From positions 62,001-126,000 of the forward strand of contig JAPDOI010000287.1 of assembly GCA_029168955.1 (NCBI GenBank): 64,000 bases of DNA, in the 5' to 3' direction. This document shows, piece after piece, positions 10,379-24,119 of the stretch. The notes beneath the pieces are model-generated. The model was not told where the DNA came from. It ran no database searches and saw only the letters and a program-made list of their open reading frames with translations. Origin of the DNA: Aplectana chamaeleonis (lineage: Eukaryota > Nematoda > Chromadorea > Rhabditida > Cosmocercidae). Both the position numbers and the translations under genes were made by a program. Positions within the stretch are counted from its first letter, which is position 1. Each line of letters starts with the position of its first letter.

Positions 10379-12260
10379 GTGTACTTTTACATGCCATCCT
10401 GATGACGTCATCAGATGCCCTATGTACTTTACATGACATCCTGATGGAGCCATCAGATGCCCTATGTACTTTACATGACATCCTGATGAAGTCATCAGAT
10501 GCCCTATGTACTTTACATGACATCCTGATGAAGTCATCAGATGCCCTATGTACTTTACATGACACCCTGATGACGTCATCAGATGCCCTATGTACTTTAC
10601 ATGACACCATGATGACGTCATCAGATGCCCTATGTACTTTACATGACACCCTGATGACGTCAACAGATGCCCTATGAACTTTACATGACACCCTGATGAC
10701 GTCATCAGATGCCCTTATGTACTTTACATGACATCCTGATGACGTCATCAGATGCCCTATGTACTTTACATGACACCCTGATGACGTCATCAGATGCCCT
10801 ATGTACTTCACGTGACACCCTGATGACGTCATCAGATGCCCTATGTACTTTACGTGACACCCTGATGACGTCATCAGATGCCCTATGTACTTTACATGAC
10901 ACCCTGATGACGTCATCAGATGCCCTATGTACTTTACATGACACCCTGATGACGTCATTAGATGCCCTATGTACTTTACATGACATCCTGCTGACGTCAT
11001 CAGATGCCCTCTGTACTTTACATGACACCCTGATGACGTCATCAGATGCCCTATCTACTTTACATGACACCCTGATGACGTCATCAGATGCCCTATGTAC
11101 TTTACATGACATCCTGATGACGTCATCAGATGCCCTATGTACTTTACATGACACCCTGATGACGTAATCAGATGCCCTATGTACTTCACATGACACCCTG
11201 ATGACGTCATCAGATGCCCTATGTACTTACATGACATCCTGATGACGTCATCAGATGCCTATGTACTTTACATGACACCCTGATGACGTCATCAGATGCC
11301 CTATGTACTTTACACTGACACCTGATGACGTCATCAGATGCCCTATGTACTTCACATGACACCCTGACGACGTCATCAGAGGCCCTATGTACTTTACATG
11401 ACACCCTGATGACGTCATCAGATGCCCTGTGTACTTTACATGACACCCTGATGATGTCATCAGATGCCCTATGTACTTTACATGACATCCTGATGACGTC
11501 ATCAGATGCCCTATGTACTTTACATGACACCCTGATGACGTCATCAGATGCCCTATCTACTTTACATGACACCCTGATGACGTCATCAGATGCCCTATGT
11601 ACTTTACATGACATCCTGATGACGTCATCAGATGCCCTATGTACTTTACATGACACCCTGATGACGTAATCAGATGCCCTATGTACTTCACATGACATCC
11701 TGATGACGTCATCAGATGCCCTATGTACTTTACATGACACCCTGATGACGTCATCAGATGCCCTATGTACTTTACATGACACCCTGATGACGTCATCAGA
11801 TGCCCTATGTACTTTACATGACACCCTGATGACGTCATCAGATGCCCTATGTACTTCACATGACACCCTGATGACGCCATCAGATGCCCTATGTACTTCA
11901 CATGACACCCTGATGACGTCATCAGATGCCCTATGTACTTTACGTGACACCCTGATGACGTCATCAGATGCCCTATGTACTTTACATGACATCCTGATGA
12001 CGTCTTCAGATGCCCTATGTACTTTACATGACACCCTGATGACGTCATCAGATGCCCTATGTTCTTTACATGACACCCTGATGACGTCATCAGATGCCCT
12101 ATGTACTTTACATGACACCCTGATGACGTCATCAGATGCCCTATGTACTTTACATGACACCCTGATGACGTCATCAGATGCCCTATGTACTTTACATGAC
12201 ACCCTGATGACGTCATCAGATGCCCTATGTACTTTACATGACACCCTGATGACGTCATCA

Positions 12261-14700
12261 GAGATGCCCTATGTACTTTACATGACACCCTGATGACGTC
12301 ATCAGATGCCCTATGTACTTTACATGACACCCTGATGACGTCACCAGATGCCCTATGTACTTTACATGACACCCTGATGACGTCATCAGATGCCCTATGT
12401 ACTTTACATGACACCCTGATGACGTCATCAGATGCCCTATGTACTTTACATGACACCCTGATGACGTCATCAGATGCCCTATGTACTCAACATGACACCC
12501 TGATGACGTCATCAGATGCCCTATGTACTTTACATGACATCCTGATGACGTCATCAGATGCCCTATGTACTTTACATGACACCCTGATGACGTCATCAGA
12601 TGCACTATGTACTTTACATGACACCCTGATGACGTCATCAGATGCCCTATGTACTTTACATGACACCCTGATGACGTCATCAGATGCCCTATGTACTTTA
12701 CATGACACCCTGATGACGTCATCAGATGCCCTATGTACTTTACATGACACCCTGATGACGTCATCAGATGCCCTATGTACTTTACATGACACCTAGATGA
12801 CGTCATCAACTGCCCTATGTACTTTACATGTCACCCTGATGACGTCATCATATGCCTTATGTACTTTACATGACACCCTGATGACGTCATCAGATGCCCT
12901 ATGTACTTTACATGACACCCTGATGACGTCATCAGATGCCCTATGTACTTTACATGACACCCTGATGACGTCATCAGATACCCTATGTACTTCACATGAC
13001 ATCCTGATGACGTCATCAGATGCCCTATGTACTTTACATGACACCCTGATGACGTCATCAGATGCCCTATGTACTTTACATGACACCCTGATGACGTCAT
13101 CAGATGCCCTATGTACTTTACGCGACACCTGATGACGTCATCAGATGCCCTATGTACTTTACATGACACCCTGATGACGTCATCAGAGATGCCCTATGTA
13201 CTTTACATGACACCCTGATGACGTCATCAGATGCCCTATGTACTTTACATGACACCCTGATGACGTCATCAGATGCCCTATGTTCTTTACATGACACCCT
13301 GATGACGTCATCAGATGCCCTATGTACTTTACATGACACCCTGATGACGTCATCAGATGCCCTATGTACTTTACATGACACCCTGATGACGTCATCAGAT
13401 GCCCTATGTACTTTACATGACACCCTGATGACGTCATCAGATGCCCTATGTACTTTACATGACACCCTGATGACGTCATCAGAGATGCCCTATGTACTTT
13501 ACATGACACCCTGATGACGTCATCAGATGCCCTATGTACTTTACATGACACCCTGATGACGTCACCAGATGCCCTATGTACTTTACATGACACCCTGATG
13601 ACGTCATCAGATGCCCTATGTACTTTACATGACACCCTGATGACGTCATCAGATGCCCTATGTACTTTACATGACACCCTGATGACGTCATCAGATGCCC
13701 TATGTACTTTACATGACACCCTGATGACGTCATCAGATGCCCTATGTACTTTACATGACATCCTGATGACGTCATCAGATGCCCTATGTACTTTACATGA
13801 CACCCTGATGACGTCATCAGATGCACTATGTACTTTACATGACACCCTGATGACGTCATCAGATGCCCTATGTACTTTACATGACACCCTGATGACGTCA
13901 TCAGATGCCCTATGTACTTTACATGACACCCTGATGACGTCATCAGATGCCCTATGTACTTTACATGACACCCTGATGACGTCATCAGATGCCCTATGTA
14001 CTTTACATGACACCCTGATGACGTCATCAGATGCCCTATGTACTTTACATGACACCCTGATGACGTCATCAGATGCCCTATGTACTTTACATAACCCTGA
14101 TGACGTCATCAGATGCCCTATGTACTTTACATGACACCCTGATGACGTCATCAGATGCCCTATGTACTTTACATGACACCCTGATGACGTCATCAGATGC
14201 CCTATGTACTTCACATGACATCCTGATGACGTCATCAGATGCCCTATGTACTTTACATGACACCCTGATGACGTCATCAGATGCTCTATGTACTTTACAT
14301 GACACCCCGATGAAGTCATCAGATGCCCTATGTACTTTACATGACACCCCGATGAAGTCATCAGATGCCCTATATACTTTACATGACACCCTGATGACGT
14401 CATCAGATGCCCTATGTACTTTACATGACACCCTGATGACGTCATCAGATGCCCTATGTACTTTACATGACACCCTGATGACGTCATCAGATGCCCTATG
14501 TACTTTACATGACACCCTGATGACGTCATCAGATGCCCTATGTACTTTACATGACACCCTGATGACGTCATCAGATGCCCTATGTACTTTACATGACACC
14601 CTGATGACGTCATCAGATGCCCTATGTACTTTACATGACACCCTGATGACGTCATCAGATGCCCTATGTACTTTACATGACACCCAGATGACGTCATCAG
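12261..14700 (+). repeat. ~1.22-kb tandem block duplication inside the satellite
   Basis: A 2-bp insertion (CAGAGATG) followed one unit later by GTCACCAG occurs at 12,261 and again at 13,482, 1221 bp apart. The GCAC marker follows at 12,600 and 13,821, also 1221 bp apart. The CAGAGATG insertion also recurs at about 13,190, 15,791 and 17,970. Confidence 0.7.
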
Positions 14701-17700
14701 ATGCCCTATGTGCTTTATATGACACCCTGATGACGTCATCAGATGCCCTATGTACTTTACATGACACCCTGATGACGTCATCAGATGCCCTATGTACTTC
14801 ACATGACACCCTGATGACGTCATCAGATGCCCTATGTACTTCACATGACACCCTGATGACGTCATCAGATGCCCTATGTACTTTACGTGACACCCTGATG
14901 ACGTCATCAGATGCCCTATGTACTTTACATGACATCCTGATGACGTCATCAGATGCCCTATGTACTTTACATGACACCCTGATGACGTCATCAGATGCCC
15001 TATGTTCTTTACATGACACCCTGATGACGTCATCAGTTGCCCTATGTCCTTTACATGACACCCTGATGACGTCATCAGATGCCCTATGTACTTTACATGA
15101 CACCCTGATGACGTCATCAGATGCCCTATGTACTTTACATGACATCCTGATGACGTCATCAGATGCCCTATGTACTTTACATGACACCCTGATGACGTCA
15201 TCAGATGCCCTATGTACTTTACATGACACCCTGATGACGTCATCAGATGCCCTATGTACTTTACATGACACCCTGATGACGTCATCAGATGCCCTATGTA
15301 CTTTACATGACACCCTGATGACGTCATCAGATGCCCTATGTACTTTACATGACACCCTGATGACGTCATCAGATGCCCTATGTACTTTACATGACACCCT
15401 GATGACGTCATCAGATGCCCTATGTACTTTACATGACACCCTGATGACGTAATCAGATGCCCTATGTACTTTACATGACACCCTGATGACGTCATCAGAT
15501 GCCCTATGTACTTTACATGACACCCAGATGACGTCATCAGATGCCCTATGTACTTTACATGACACCCTGATGACGTCATCAGATGCCCTATGTACTTTAC
15601 ATGACACCCTGATGACGTCATCAGATGCCCTATGTACTTTACATGACACCCTGATGACGTCATCAGATGCCCTATGTACTTTACATGACACCCTGATGAC
15701 GTCATCAGATGCCCTATGTACTTTACATGACACCCTGATGACGTCATCAGATGCCCTATGGACTTTACAAGACACCTGATGACGTCATCAGAGATGCCCT
15801 ATGTACTTTACATGACACCTGATGATGTCATCAGATGCCCTATGTACTTTACAAGACACCCTGATGACGTCATCAGATGCCCTATGTACTTTACATGACA
15901 CCCTGATGACGTCATCAGATGCCCTATGTACTTTACATGACATCCTGATGACGTCATCAGATGCCCTATGTACTTTACATGACACCCTGATGACGTCATC
16001 AGATGCACTATGTACTTTACATGACACCCTGATGACGTCATCAGATGCCCTATGTACTTTACATGACACCTGATGACGTCATCAGATGCCCTATGTACTT
16101 TAGATGACACCCTGATGACGTCATCAGATGCCCTATGTACTTTACATGACACCCTGATGACGTCATCAGATGCCCTATGTACTTTACATGACACCCTGAT
16201 GACGTCATCAGATGCCCTATGTACTTTACATGACACCCTGATGACGTCATCAGATGCCCTATGTACTTTACATGACACCTGATGACGTCATCAGATGCCC
16301 TATGTACTTTACATGACACCCTGATGACGTCATCAGATGCCCTATGTACTTTACATGACACCCTGATGACGTCATCAGATGCCCTATGTACTTCACATGA
16401 CATCCTGATGACGTCATCAGATGCCCTATGTACTTTACATGACACCCTGATGACGTCATCAGATGCACTATGTACTTTACATGACACCCTGATGACGTCA
16501 TCAGATGCCCTATGTACTTTACATGACACCCTGATGACGTCATCAGATGCCCTATGTACTTTACATGACACCCTGATGACGTCATCAGATGCCCTATGTA
16601 CTTTACATGACACCCTGATGACGTCATCAGATGCCCTATGTACTTTACATGACACCCTGATGACGTCATCAGATGCCCTATGTACTTTACATGACACCCT
16701 GATGACGTCATCAGATGCCCTATGTACTTTACATGACACCCTGATGACGTCATCAGATGCCCTATGTACTTTACATGACACCCTGATGACGTCATCAGAT
16801 GCCCTATGTACTTTACATGACACCCTGATGACGTCATCAGATGCCCTATGTACTTTACATGACACCCTGATGACGTCATCAGATGCCCTATGTACTTTAC
16901 ATGACACCTGATGACGTCATCAGATGCCCTATGTACTTTACATGACACCCTGATGACGTCATCAGATGCCCTATGTACTTTACATGACACCCTGATGACG
17001 TCATCAGATGCCCTATGTACTTTACATGACACCCTGATGACGTCATCAGATGCCCTATGTACTTCACATGACACCCTGATGACGTCATCAGATGCCCTAT
17101 GTACTTTACGTGACACCCTGATGACGTCATCAGATGCCCTATGTACTTTACGTGACACCCTGATGACGTCATCAGATGCCCTATGTACTTTACATGACAT
17201 CCTGATGACGTCATCAGATGCCCTATGTACTTTACATGACACCTGATGACGTCATCAGATGCCTATGTTCTTTACATGACACCCTGATGACGTCATCAGA
17301 TGCCCTATGTACTTTACATGACATCCTGATGACGTCATCAGATGCCCTATGTACTTTACATGACACCCTGATGACGTCATCAGATGCCCTATGTACTTTA
17401 CATGACACCCTGATGACGTCATCAGATGCCCTATGTACTTTACATGACACCTGATGACGTCATCAGATGCCCTATGTACTTTACATGACACCCTGATGAC
17501 GTCACCAGATGCCCTATGTATTTTACATGACACCCTAATGACGTCATCAGATGCCCTATGTACTTTACATGACACCTGATGACGTCATCAGATGCCCTAT
17601 GTACTTTACATGACACCCTGATGACGTAATCAGATGCCCTATGTACTTTACATGACACCCTGATGACGTCATCAGATGCCCTATGTACTTTACATGACAC

Positions 17701-20440
17701 CCAGATGACGTCATCAGATGCCCTATGTACTTTACATGACACCCTGATGACGTCATCAGATGCCCTATGTACTTTACATGACACCCTGATGACGTCATCA
17801 GATGCCCTATGTACTTTACATGACACCCTGATGACGTCATCAGATGCCCTATGTACTTTACATGACACCCTGATGACGTCATCAGATGCCCTATGTACTT
17901 TACATGACACCCTGATGACGTCATCAGATGCCCTATGTACTTTACATGACACCCTGATGACGTCATCAGAGATGCCCTATGTACTTTACATGACACCCTG
18001 ATGACGTCATCAGATGCCCTATGTACTTTACATGACACCTGATGACGTCATCAGATGCCCTATGTACTTTACATGACACCCTGATGACGTCATCAGATGC
18101 CCTATGTACTTTACATGACACCCTGATGACGTCATCAGATGCCCTATGTACTTTACATGACATCCTGATGACGTCATCAGATGCCCTATGTACTTTACAT
18201 GACACCCTGATGACGTCATCAGATGCACTATGTACTTTACATGACACCCTGATGACGTCATCAGATGCCCTATGTACTTTACATGACACCCTGATGACGT
18301 CATCAGATGCCCTATGTACTTTACATGACACCCTGATGACGTCATCAGATGCCCTATGTACTTTACATGACACCCTGATGACGTCATCAGATGCCCTATG
18401 TACTTTACATGACACCCTGATGACGTCATCAGATGCCCTATGTACTTTACATGACACCCTGATGACGTCATCAGATGCCCTATGTACTTTACATGACACC
18501 CTGATGACGTCATCAGATGCCCTATGTACTTTACATGACACCCTGATGACGTCATCAGATGCCCTATGTACTTTACATGACACCCTGATGACGTCATCAG
18601 ATGCCCTATGTACTTCACATGACATCCTGATGACGTCATCAGATGCCCTATGTACTTTACATGACACCCTGATGACGTCATCAGATGCACTATGTACTTT
18701 ACATGACACCCTGATGACGTCATCAGATGCCCTATGTACTTTACATGACACCTGATGACGTCATAAGATGCCCTATGTACTTTACATGACACCCTGATGA
18801 CGTCATCAGGTGCCCTATGTACTTTACATGACACCCTGATGACGTCATCAGATGCCCTATGTACTTTACATGACACCCTGATGACGTCATCAGATGCCCT
18901 ATGTACTTTACATGACACCCTGATGACGTCATCAGATGCCCTATGTACTTTACATGACACCCTGATGACCACATCAGATGCCCTATGTACTTTTACATGA
19001 CACCCTGATGACGTCATCAGATGCCCTATGTACTTTACATGACACCCTGATGACGTCATCAGATGCCCTATGTACTTTACATGACACCCTGATGACGTCA
19101 TCAGATGCCCTATGTACTTTACATGACACCCTGATGACGTCATCAGATGCCCTATGTACTTTACATGACACCCTGATGACGTCATCAGATGCCCTATGTA
19201 CTTTACATGACACCCTGATGACGTCATCAGATGCCCTATGTACTTTACATGACACCCTGATGACGTCATCAGATGCCCTATGTACTTCACATGACACCCT
19301 GATGACGTCATCAGATGCCCTATGTACTTTACGTGACACCCTGATGACGTCATCAGATGCCCTATGTACTTTACGTGACACCCTGATGACGTCATCAGAT
19401 GCCCTATGTACTTTACATGACATCCTGATGACGTCATCAGATGCCCTATGTACTTTACATGACACCCTGATGACGTCATCAGATGCCCTATGTTCTTTAC
19501 ATGACACCCTGATGACGTCATCAGATGCCCTATGTACTTTACATGACACCCTGATGACGTCATCAGATGCCCTATGTACTTTACATGACACCCTGATGAC
19601 GTCATCAGATGCCCTATGTACTTTACATGACATCCTGATGACGTCATCAGATGCCCTATGTACTTTACATGACACCCTGATGACGTCATCAGATGCCCTA
19701 TGTACTTTACATGACACCCTGATGACGTCATCAGATGCCCTATGTACTTTACATGACACCCTGATGACGTCATCAGATGCCCTATGTACTTTACATGACA
19801 CCCTGATGACGTCATCAGATGCCCTATGTACTTTACATGACACCCTGATGACGTCATCAGATGCCCTATGTACTTTACATGACACCCTGATGACGTAATC
19901 AGATGCCCTATGTACTTTACATGACACCCTGATGACGTCATCAGATGCCCTATGTACTTTACATGACACCCAGATGACGTCATCAGATGCCCTATGTACT
20001 TTACATGACACCCTGATGACGTCATCAGATGCCCTATGTACTTTACATGACACCCTGATGACGTCATCAGATGCCTTATGTACTTTACATGACACCCTGA
20101 TGACGTCATCAGATGCCCTATGTACTTTACATGACACCCTGATGACGCCATCAGATGCCCTATGTACTTTACATGACACCCTTATGACGTCATCAGATGC
20201 CCTATGTACTTTACATGACACCTTGATGACGTCATCAGATGCCCTATGTACTTTACATGACATCCTGATGACGTCATCAGATGCCCTATGTACTTTACAT
20301 GACACCCTGATGACGTCATCAGATGCCCTATGTACTTTACATGACATCCTGATGACGTCATCAGAAGCCCTATGTACTTTACATGACACCCTGATGACGT
20401 CATCAGATGCCCTATGTACTTTACATGACACCCTGATGAC
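13821..20440 (+). repeat. ~2.2-kb higher-order repeat within the satellite (three copies)
   Basis: Marker variants recur in order. The GCAC variant lies at 13,821, 16,003 and 18,223 (spacing 2182 and 2220 bp), with a partner at 16,463 and 18,685 (spacing 2222). The GTAATC variant lies at 15,451, 17,628 and 19,897. The series TTCAC, TTACGTG, ACATCC, GTTC is found near 14,840-15,010, 17,060-17,270 and 19,290-19,490. These spacings are about 52-54 units, so blocks of roughly 53 units were duplicated as wholes. Confidence 0.75.
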
Positions 20441-22130
20441 GTCATCAGATGCCCTATGTACTTTACATGACACCCTGATGACGTCATCAGATGCCCTATG
20501 TACTTTACATGACACCCTGATGACGTCATCAGATGCCCTATGTTCTTTACATGACACCCTGATGACGTCATCAGATGCCCTATGTACTTTACATGACACC
20601 CTGATGACGTCATCAGATGCCCTATGTACTTTACATGACACCCTGATGACGTCATCAGATGCCCTATGTACTTTACATGACATCCTGATGACGTCATCAG
20701 ATGCCCTATGTACTTTATATGACACCCTGATGACGTCATCAGATGCCCTATGTACTTTACATGACACCCTGATGACGTCATCAGATGCCCTATGTACTTC
20801 ACATGACACCCTGATGACGTCATCAGATGACCTATGTACTTCACATGACACCCTGATGACGTCATCAGATGCCCTATGTACTTTACATGACACCCTTTTG
20901 ACGTCATCAGATGCCCTATGTACTTTACATGACACCCTGATGGCGTCATCAGATGCCCTATGTACTTTACATGACACCCTGATGACGTCATCAGATGCCC
21001 TATGTACTTTACATGACACCCTGATGACGTCATCAGATGCCCAATGTACTTTACATGACATCCTGATGACGTCATCAGATGCCCTATGTACTTTACATGA
21101 CACCCTGATGACGTCATCAGATGCCCTATGTACTTTACATGACACCTGATGACGCCATCAGATGCCCTATGTACTTTACATGACACCCTTATGACGTCAT
21201 CAGATGCCCTATGTACTTTACATGACACCTTGATGACGTCATCAGATGCCCTATGTACTTTACATGACATCCTGATGACGTCATCAGATGCCCTATGTAC
21301 TTTACATGACACCCTGATGACGTCATCAGATGCCCTATGTACTTTACATGACATCCTGATGACGTCATCAGATGCCCTATGTACTTTACATGACACCCTG
21401 ATGACGTCATCAGATGCCCTATGTACTTTACATGACACCCTGATGACGTCATCAGATGCCCTATGTACTTTACATGACACCCTGATGACGTCATCAGATG
21501 CCCTATGTACTTTACATGACACCTGATGACGTCATCAGATGCCCTATGTTCTTTACATGACACCCTGTTTACTTCATCATATGCCTATGTACTTTACATG
21601 ACATCCTGATGACGTCATCAGATGCCCTATGTACTTTACATGACACCCTGATGACGTCATCAGATGCCCTATGTACTTTACATGACATCCTGATGACGTC
21701 ATCAGATGCCCTATGTACTTTATATGACACCCTGATGACGTCATCAGATGCCCTATGTACTTTACATGACACCCTGATGACGTCATCAGATGCCCTATGT
21801 ACTTCACATGACACCCTGATGACGTCATCAGATGACCTATGTACTTCACATGACACCCTGATGACGTCATCAGATGCCCTATGTACTTTACATGACACCC
21901 TTTTGACGTCATCAGATGCCCTATGTACTTTACATGACACCCTGATGGCGTCATCAGATGCCCTATGTACTTTACATGACACCTGATGACGTCATCAGAT
22001 GCCTATGTACTTTACATGACACCCTGATGACGTCATCAGATGCCCAATGTACTTTACATGACATCCTGAAAACGTCATCAGATGCCCTATGTACTTTACA
22101 TGACACCCTGATGACGTCATCAGATGCCCT
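20144..22130 (+). repeat. ~1.0-kb tandem block duplication at the right end of the satellite
   Basis: Rare variants repeat in the same order about 1003-1007 bp apart: GACGCCATC (20,144 and 21,151), TTATATGAC (20,717 and 21,721), GATGACCTATG, CCCTTTTGACG (~20,895 and ~21,900), GATGGCG, and GCCCAATG (21,041 and 22,044). The two blocks adjoin. The second block lost material around 21,565-21,590, where the core is degraded. Confidence 0.75.
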
Positions 22131-22683
22131 ATGTACTTTACATGACACCCTGATGACGTCATCAGATGCCCTATGTACTTTACATGACACCCTGATGACG
22201 TCATCAGATGCCCTATGTACTTTACATGACACCCTGATGACGTCATCAGATGCCCTATGTACTTTACATGACACCCTGATGACGTCATCAGATGCCCTAT
22301 GTACTTTACATGACATCCTGAAAACGTCATCAGATGCCCTATGTACTTTACATGACACCCTGATGACGTCATCAGATGCCCTATGTACTTTACATGACAC
22401 CCTGATGACGTCATCAGATGCCCTATGTACTTTACGTGACACCCTTATGACGTCATCAGATGCCCTATGTACTTTACATGACATCTTGATGACGTCATCA
22501 GATGCCCTATGTACTTTACATGACACCCTGATGACGTCATCAGATGCCCTATGTACTTTACATGACATCTTGATGACGTCATCAGATGCCCTATGTACTT
22601 TACATGACATCTTGATGACGTCATCAGATGCCCTATGTACTTTACATGACACCCTGATGACGTCATCAGATGCCCTATGTACT

Positions 22684-23158
22684 GATAGCCTGCGACCACT
22701 GGCAGTGGCTAGTGGCGCGAACGAGGAACGAGGGACGAGGAACAGGACACGAGGGACGCGTTACAAGAAAAAACGCGAATTTTAGCTAAGCTTCCGCCGA
22801 TCTAACTTTGTTAATTTTCAATCGATTTGGCTCAAATTTTGTCAGCGGGTGTCTTCTATACTCTCTCACTTATATCCAGAAGGAAATCTCTAGAAAATTT
22901 GTTTTACAGGTTTTATTAACTACTTTACCAAAATCTAAGTGATCACAAGTGCCAGGCAAAACCAAACCTCTCCAGCCGCTTCGCGGCTGGAGCGATTACA
23001 CGTATTCTGCCACAACCACAACTCTTCTTCTAGTTTCCATTGCCAATACAGAGACGTTTCATAACTATAGAGGCACCCTACTTTTTTAGGATAGCTAAAC
23101 TAATAGAAAATTGCGAGCTCCGTTCTGCACACCTGGTGACTTGTTTTCTTGAGAATAC
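22684..23158. other. Right flank of the satellite, with a hairpin and repeat debris
   Basis: The first ~80 bp hold purine-rich, loosely repeated GAGGAACGAGGGACGAGGAA-type sequence. A perfect hairpin CCAGCCGC-TTC-GCGGCTGG lies at 22,972-22,990. Positions 22,996-23,060 match the reverse complement of the foldback flank at ~3005-3060. No gene. Confidence 0.55.
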
Positions 23159-24119
23159 ACAAGACCACAATAGATTTTCCCGCTAGTTTTATTTTTAGCT
23201 TTTAGCAATTTCTTGGATTTTTCAACTTGTTTCAAAAACTACAAGGCACTTATCTATACGGTAGTACAACTGCGAATAAGTTTCCATTCATTCCAAATCA
23301 AAGTATAGTGGGATTTCCCTCGTGAAATTCAACTGTGAAAACAAGGTTACACTGGGAGTTCCAAAACTTCCAAGTCAGCCTTAGCCTGCTTCTCTTGAAT
23401 AAATCATGAATCGCACTTTTGAGCTCATCAACGGTGCGCCTAACCCATATCAATCTCTCTGAATGCACACCTCAGACACGCTCAATGAAACTTGTGTCTA
23501 GAATATGTTTCAGCTAGGCGAGAAGTTAAATATTAAGACCTTGGAGTTAATCGAAACTAGAGTTGATCACATGGACACCAACACTATCAATCACTCCCGA
23601 CTCCGATGACGCAACAAATGAGGACCGGCTAACTTTTTTAGATACTCCTATACCGTAGGCAACCAATCAACTCAACGTAAAGGTTTTCAGAACTATACCA
23701 TGAACCCGTTATTGAACGTGTAACAAAATTCGACGACGGGACGAGAATGGCATCTTCATGAATGACGTCAGAATGGGAAAAGTCATTGGAGTCGCCCGCT
23801 TTATCACTGATTTAGTCGGAATAGACACCTTGAAGTCGAAAAACTGTCTGGTAATGAGCAGAAAACATTTCATAATCGCCTTAGAGAAGAGACCACGGCA
23901 TCATTCGTGGTCGACAAGGCGAATATGTTAGCTGATATTTTTTTTAGATTTTCTCAGATGGCCACGGGTTCATTCCTTAGTCTTTTTTCAATGTTTGCTC
24001 ACTTCTGGAGCATTTGCCTTAGTTCCATTCCGATCAAATTTATATTCTGCTGACTGAGCGGCCCAACTCCGTATCAGTCACGCCAGATTTTATCAATTTT
24101 TCTCTATCCGGAAGGTAGC

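Larger units (their letters stand above)
10365..22660. promoter_or_regulatory. Dense array of CREB/ATF-type TGACGTCA sites, one per 42 bp
   Basis: Seen directly: nearly every satellite unit contains TGACGTCA centred in a 16-bp perfect palindrome. Known: TGACGTCA is the full palindromic cAMP-response element bound by CREB/ATF-family bZIP dimers. Inferred: the array could bind such factors in bulk. The 42-bp spacing equals 4 x 10.5 bp, so the sites would lie on one helical face. Nothing in the sequence proves binding. Some units have a mutated core (GTAATC at 15,451, 17,628 and 19,897; GACGCCATC at 20,144 and 21,151). Confidence 0.4.
10330..22683 (+). repeat. 42-bp CRE-palindrome satellite array (~293 units)
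   Basis: The consensus unit begins ATGCCCTATGTACTTTACAT, continues GACACC, and ends in the perfect palindrome CTGATGACGTCATCAG. Unit length is 42 bp throughout, with rare 1-2 bp indels. Common variants are ACATCC for ACACCC, TTCACATG for TTTACATG, TTACGTG for TTACATG, GTTC for GTAC, GCAC for GCCC and GTAATC for GTCATC. The array ends abruptly inside a unit at 22,683 (GTACT, then unrelated GATAGCC). Because 42 is 14 codons, one plus and two minus frames stay open (repeats MTSSDALCTLHDTL, MTSSGCHVKYIGHL, SDDVIRVSCKVHRA). I regard all of those as non-coding. Confidence 0.97.

Noticed and set aside
10330..22683. CRISPR-like array
   Set aside because: Units are contiguous near-identical 42-mers with no unique spacers, no cas genes, and the surrounding sequence is eukaryotic.
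10330..22683. Hammerhead ribozyme repeats (CTGATGA motif on both strands)
   Set aside because: CUGAUGA is present, but the conserved GAAA and cleavage-site geometry are absent in the unit on either strand. The motif follows from the palindrome.
10330..22683. Box C/D snoRNA-like units (TGATGA and CTGA every 42 nt)
   Set aside because: The two boxes overlap within the same palindrome rather than bracketing a guide, and the unit is too short for a eukaryotic snoRNA. Coincidence of the core sequence is sufficient.
10281..22699. Dozens of long overlapping frames on both strands encoding 14-residue repeats
   Set aside because: Direct consequence of a 42-bp unit divisible by three. Three frames are open at once on opposite strands, frames switch at each indel, and there is no gene structure at the edges.
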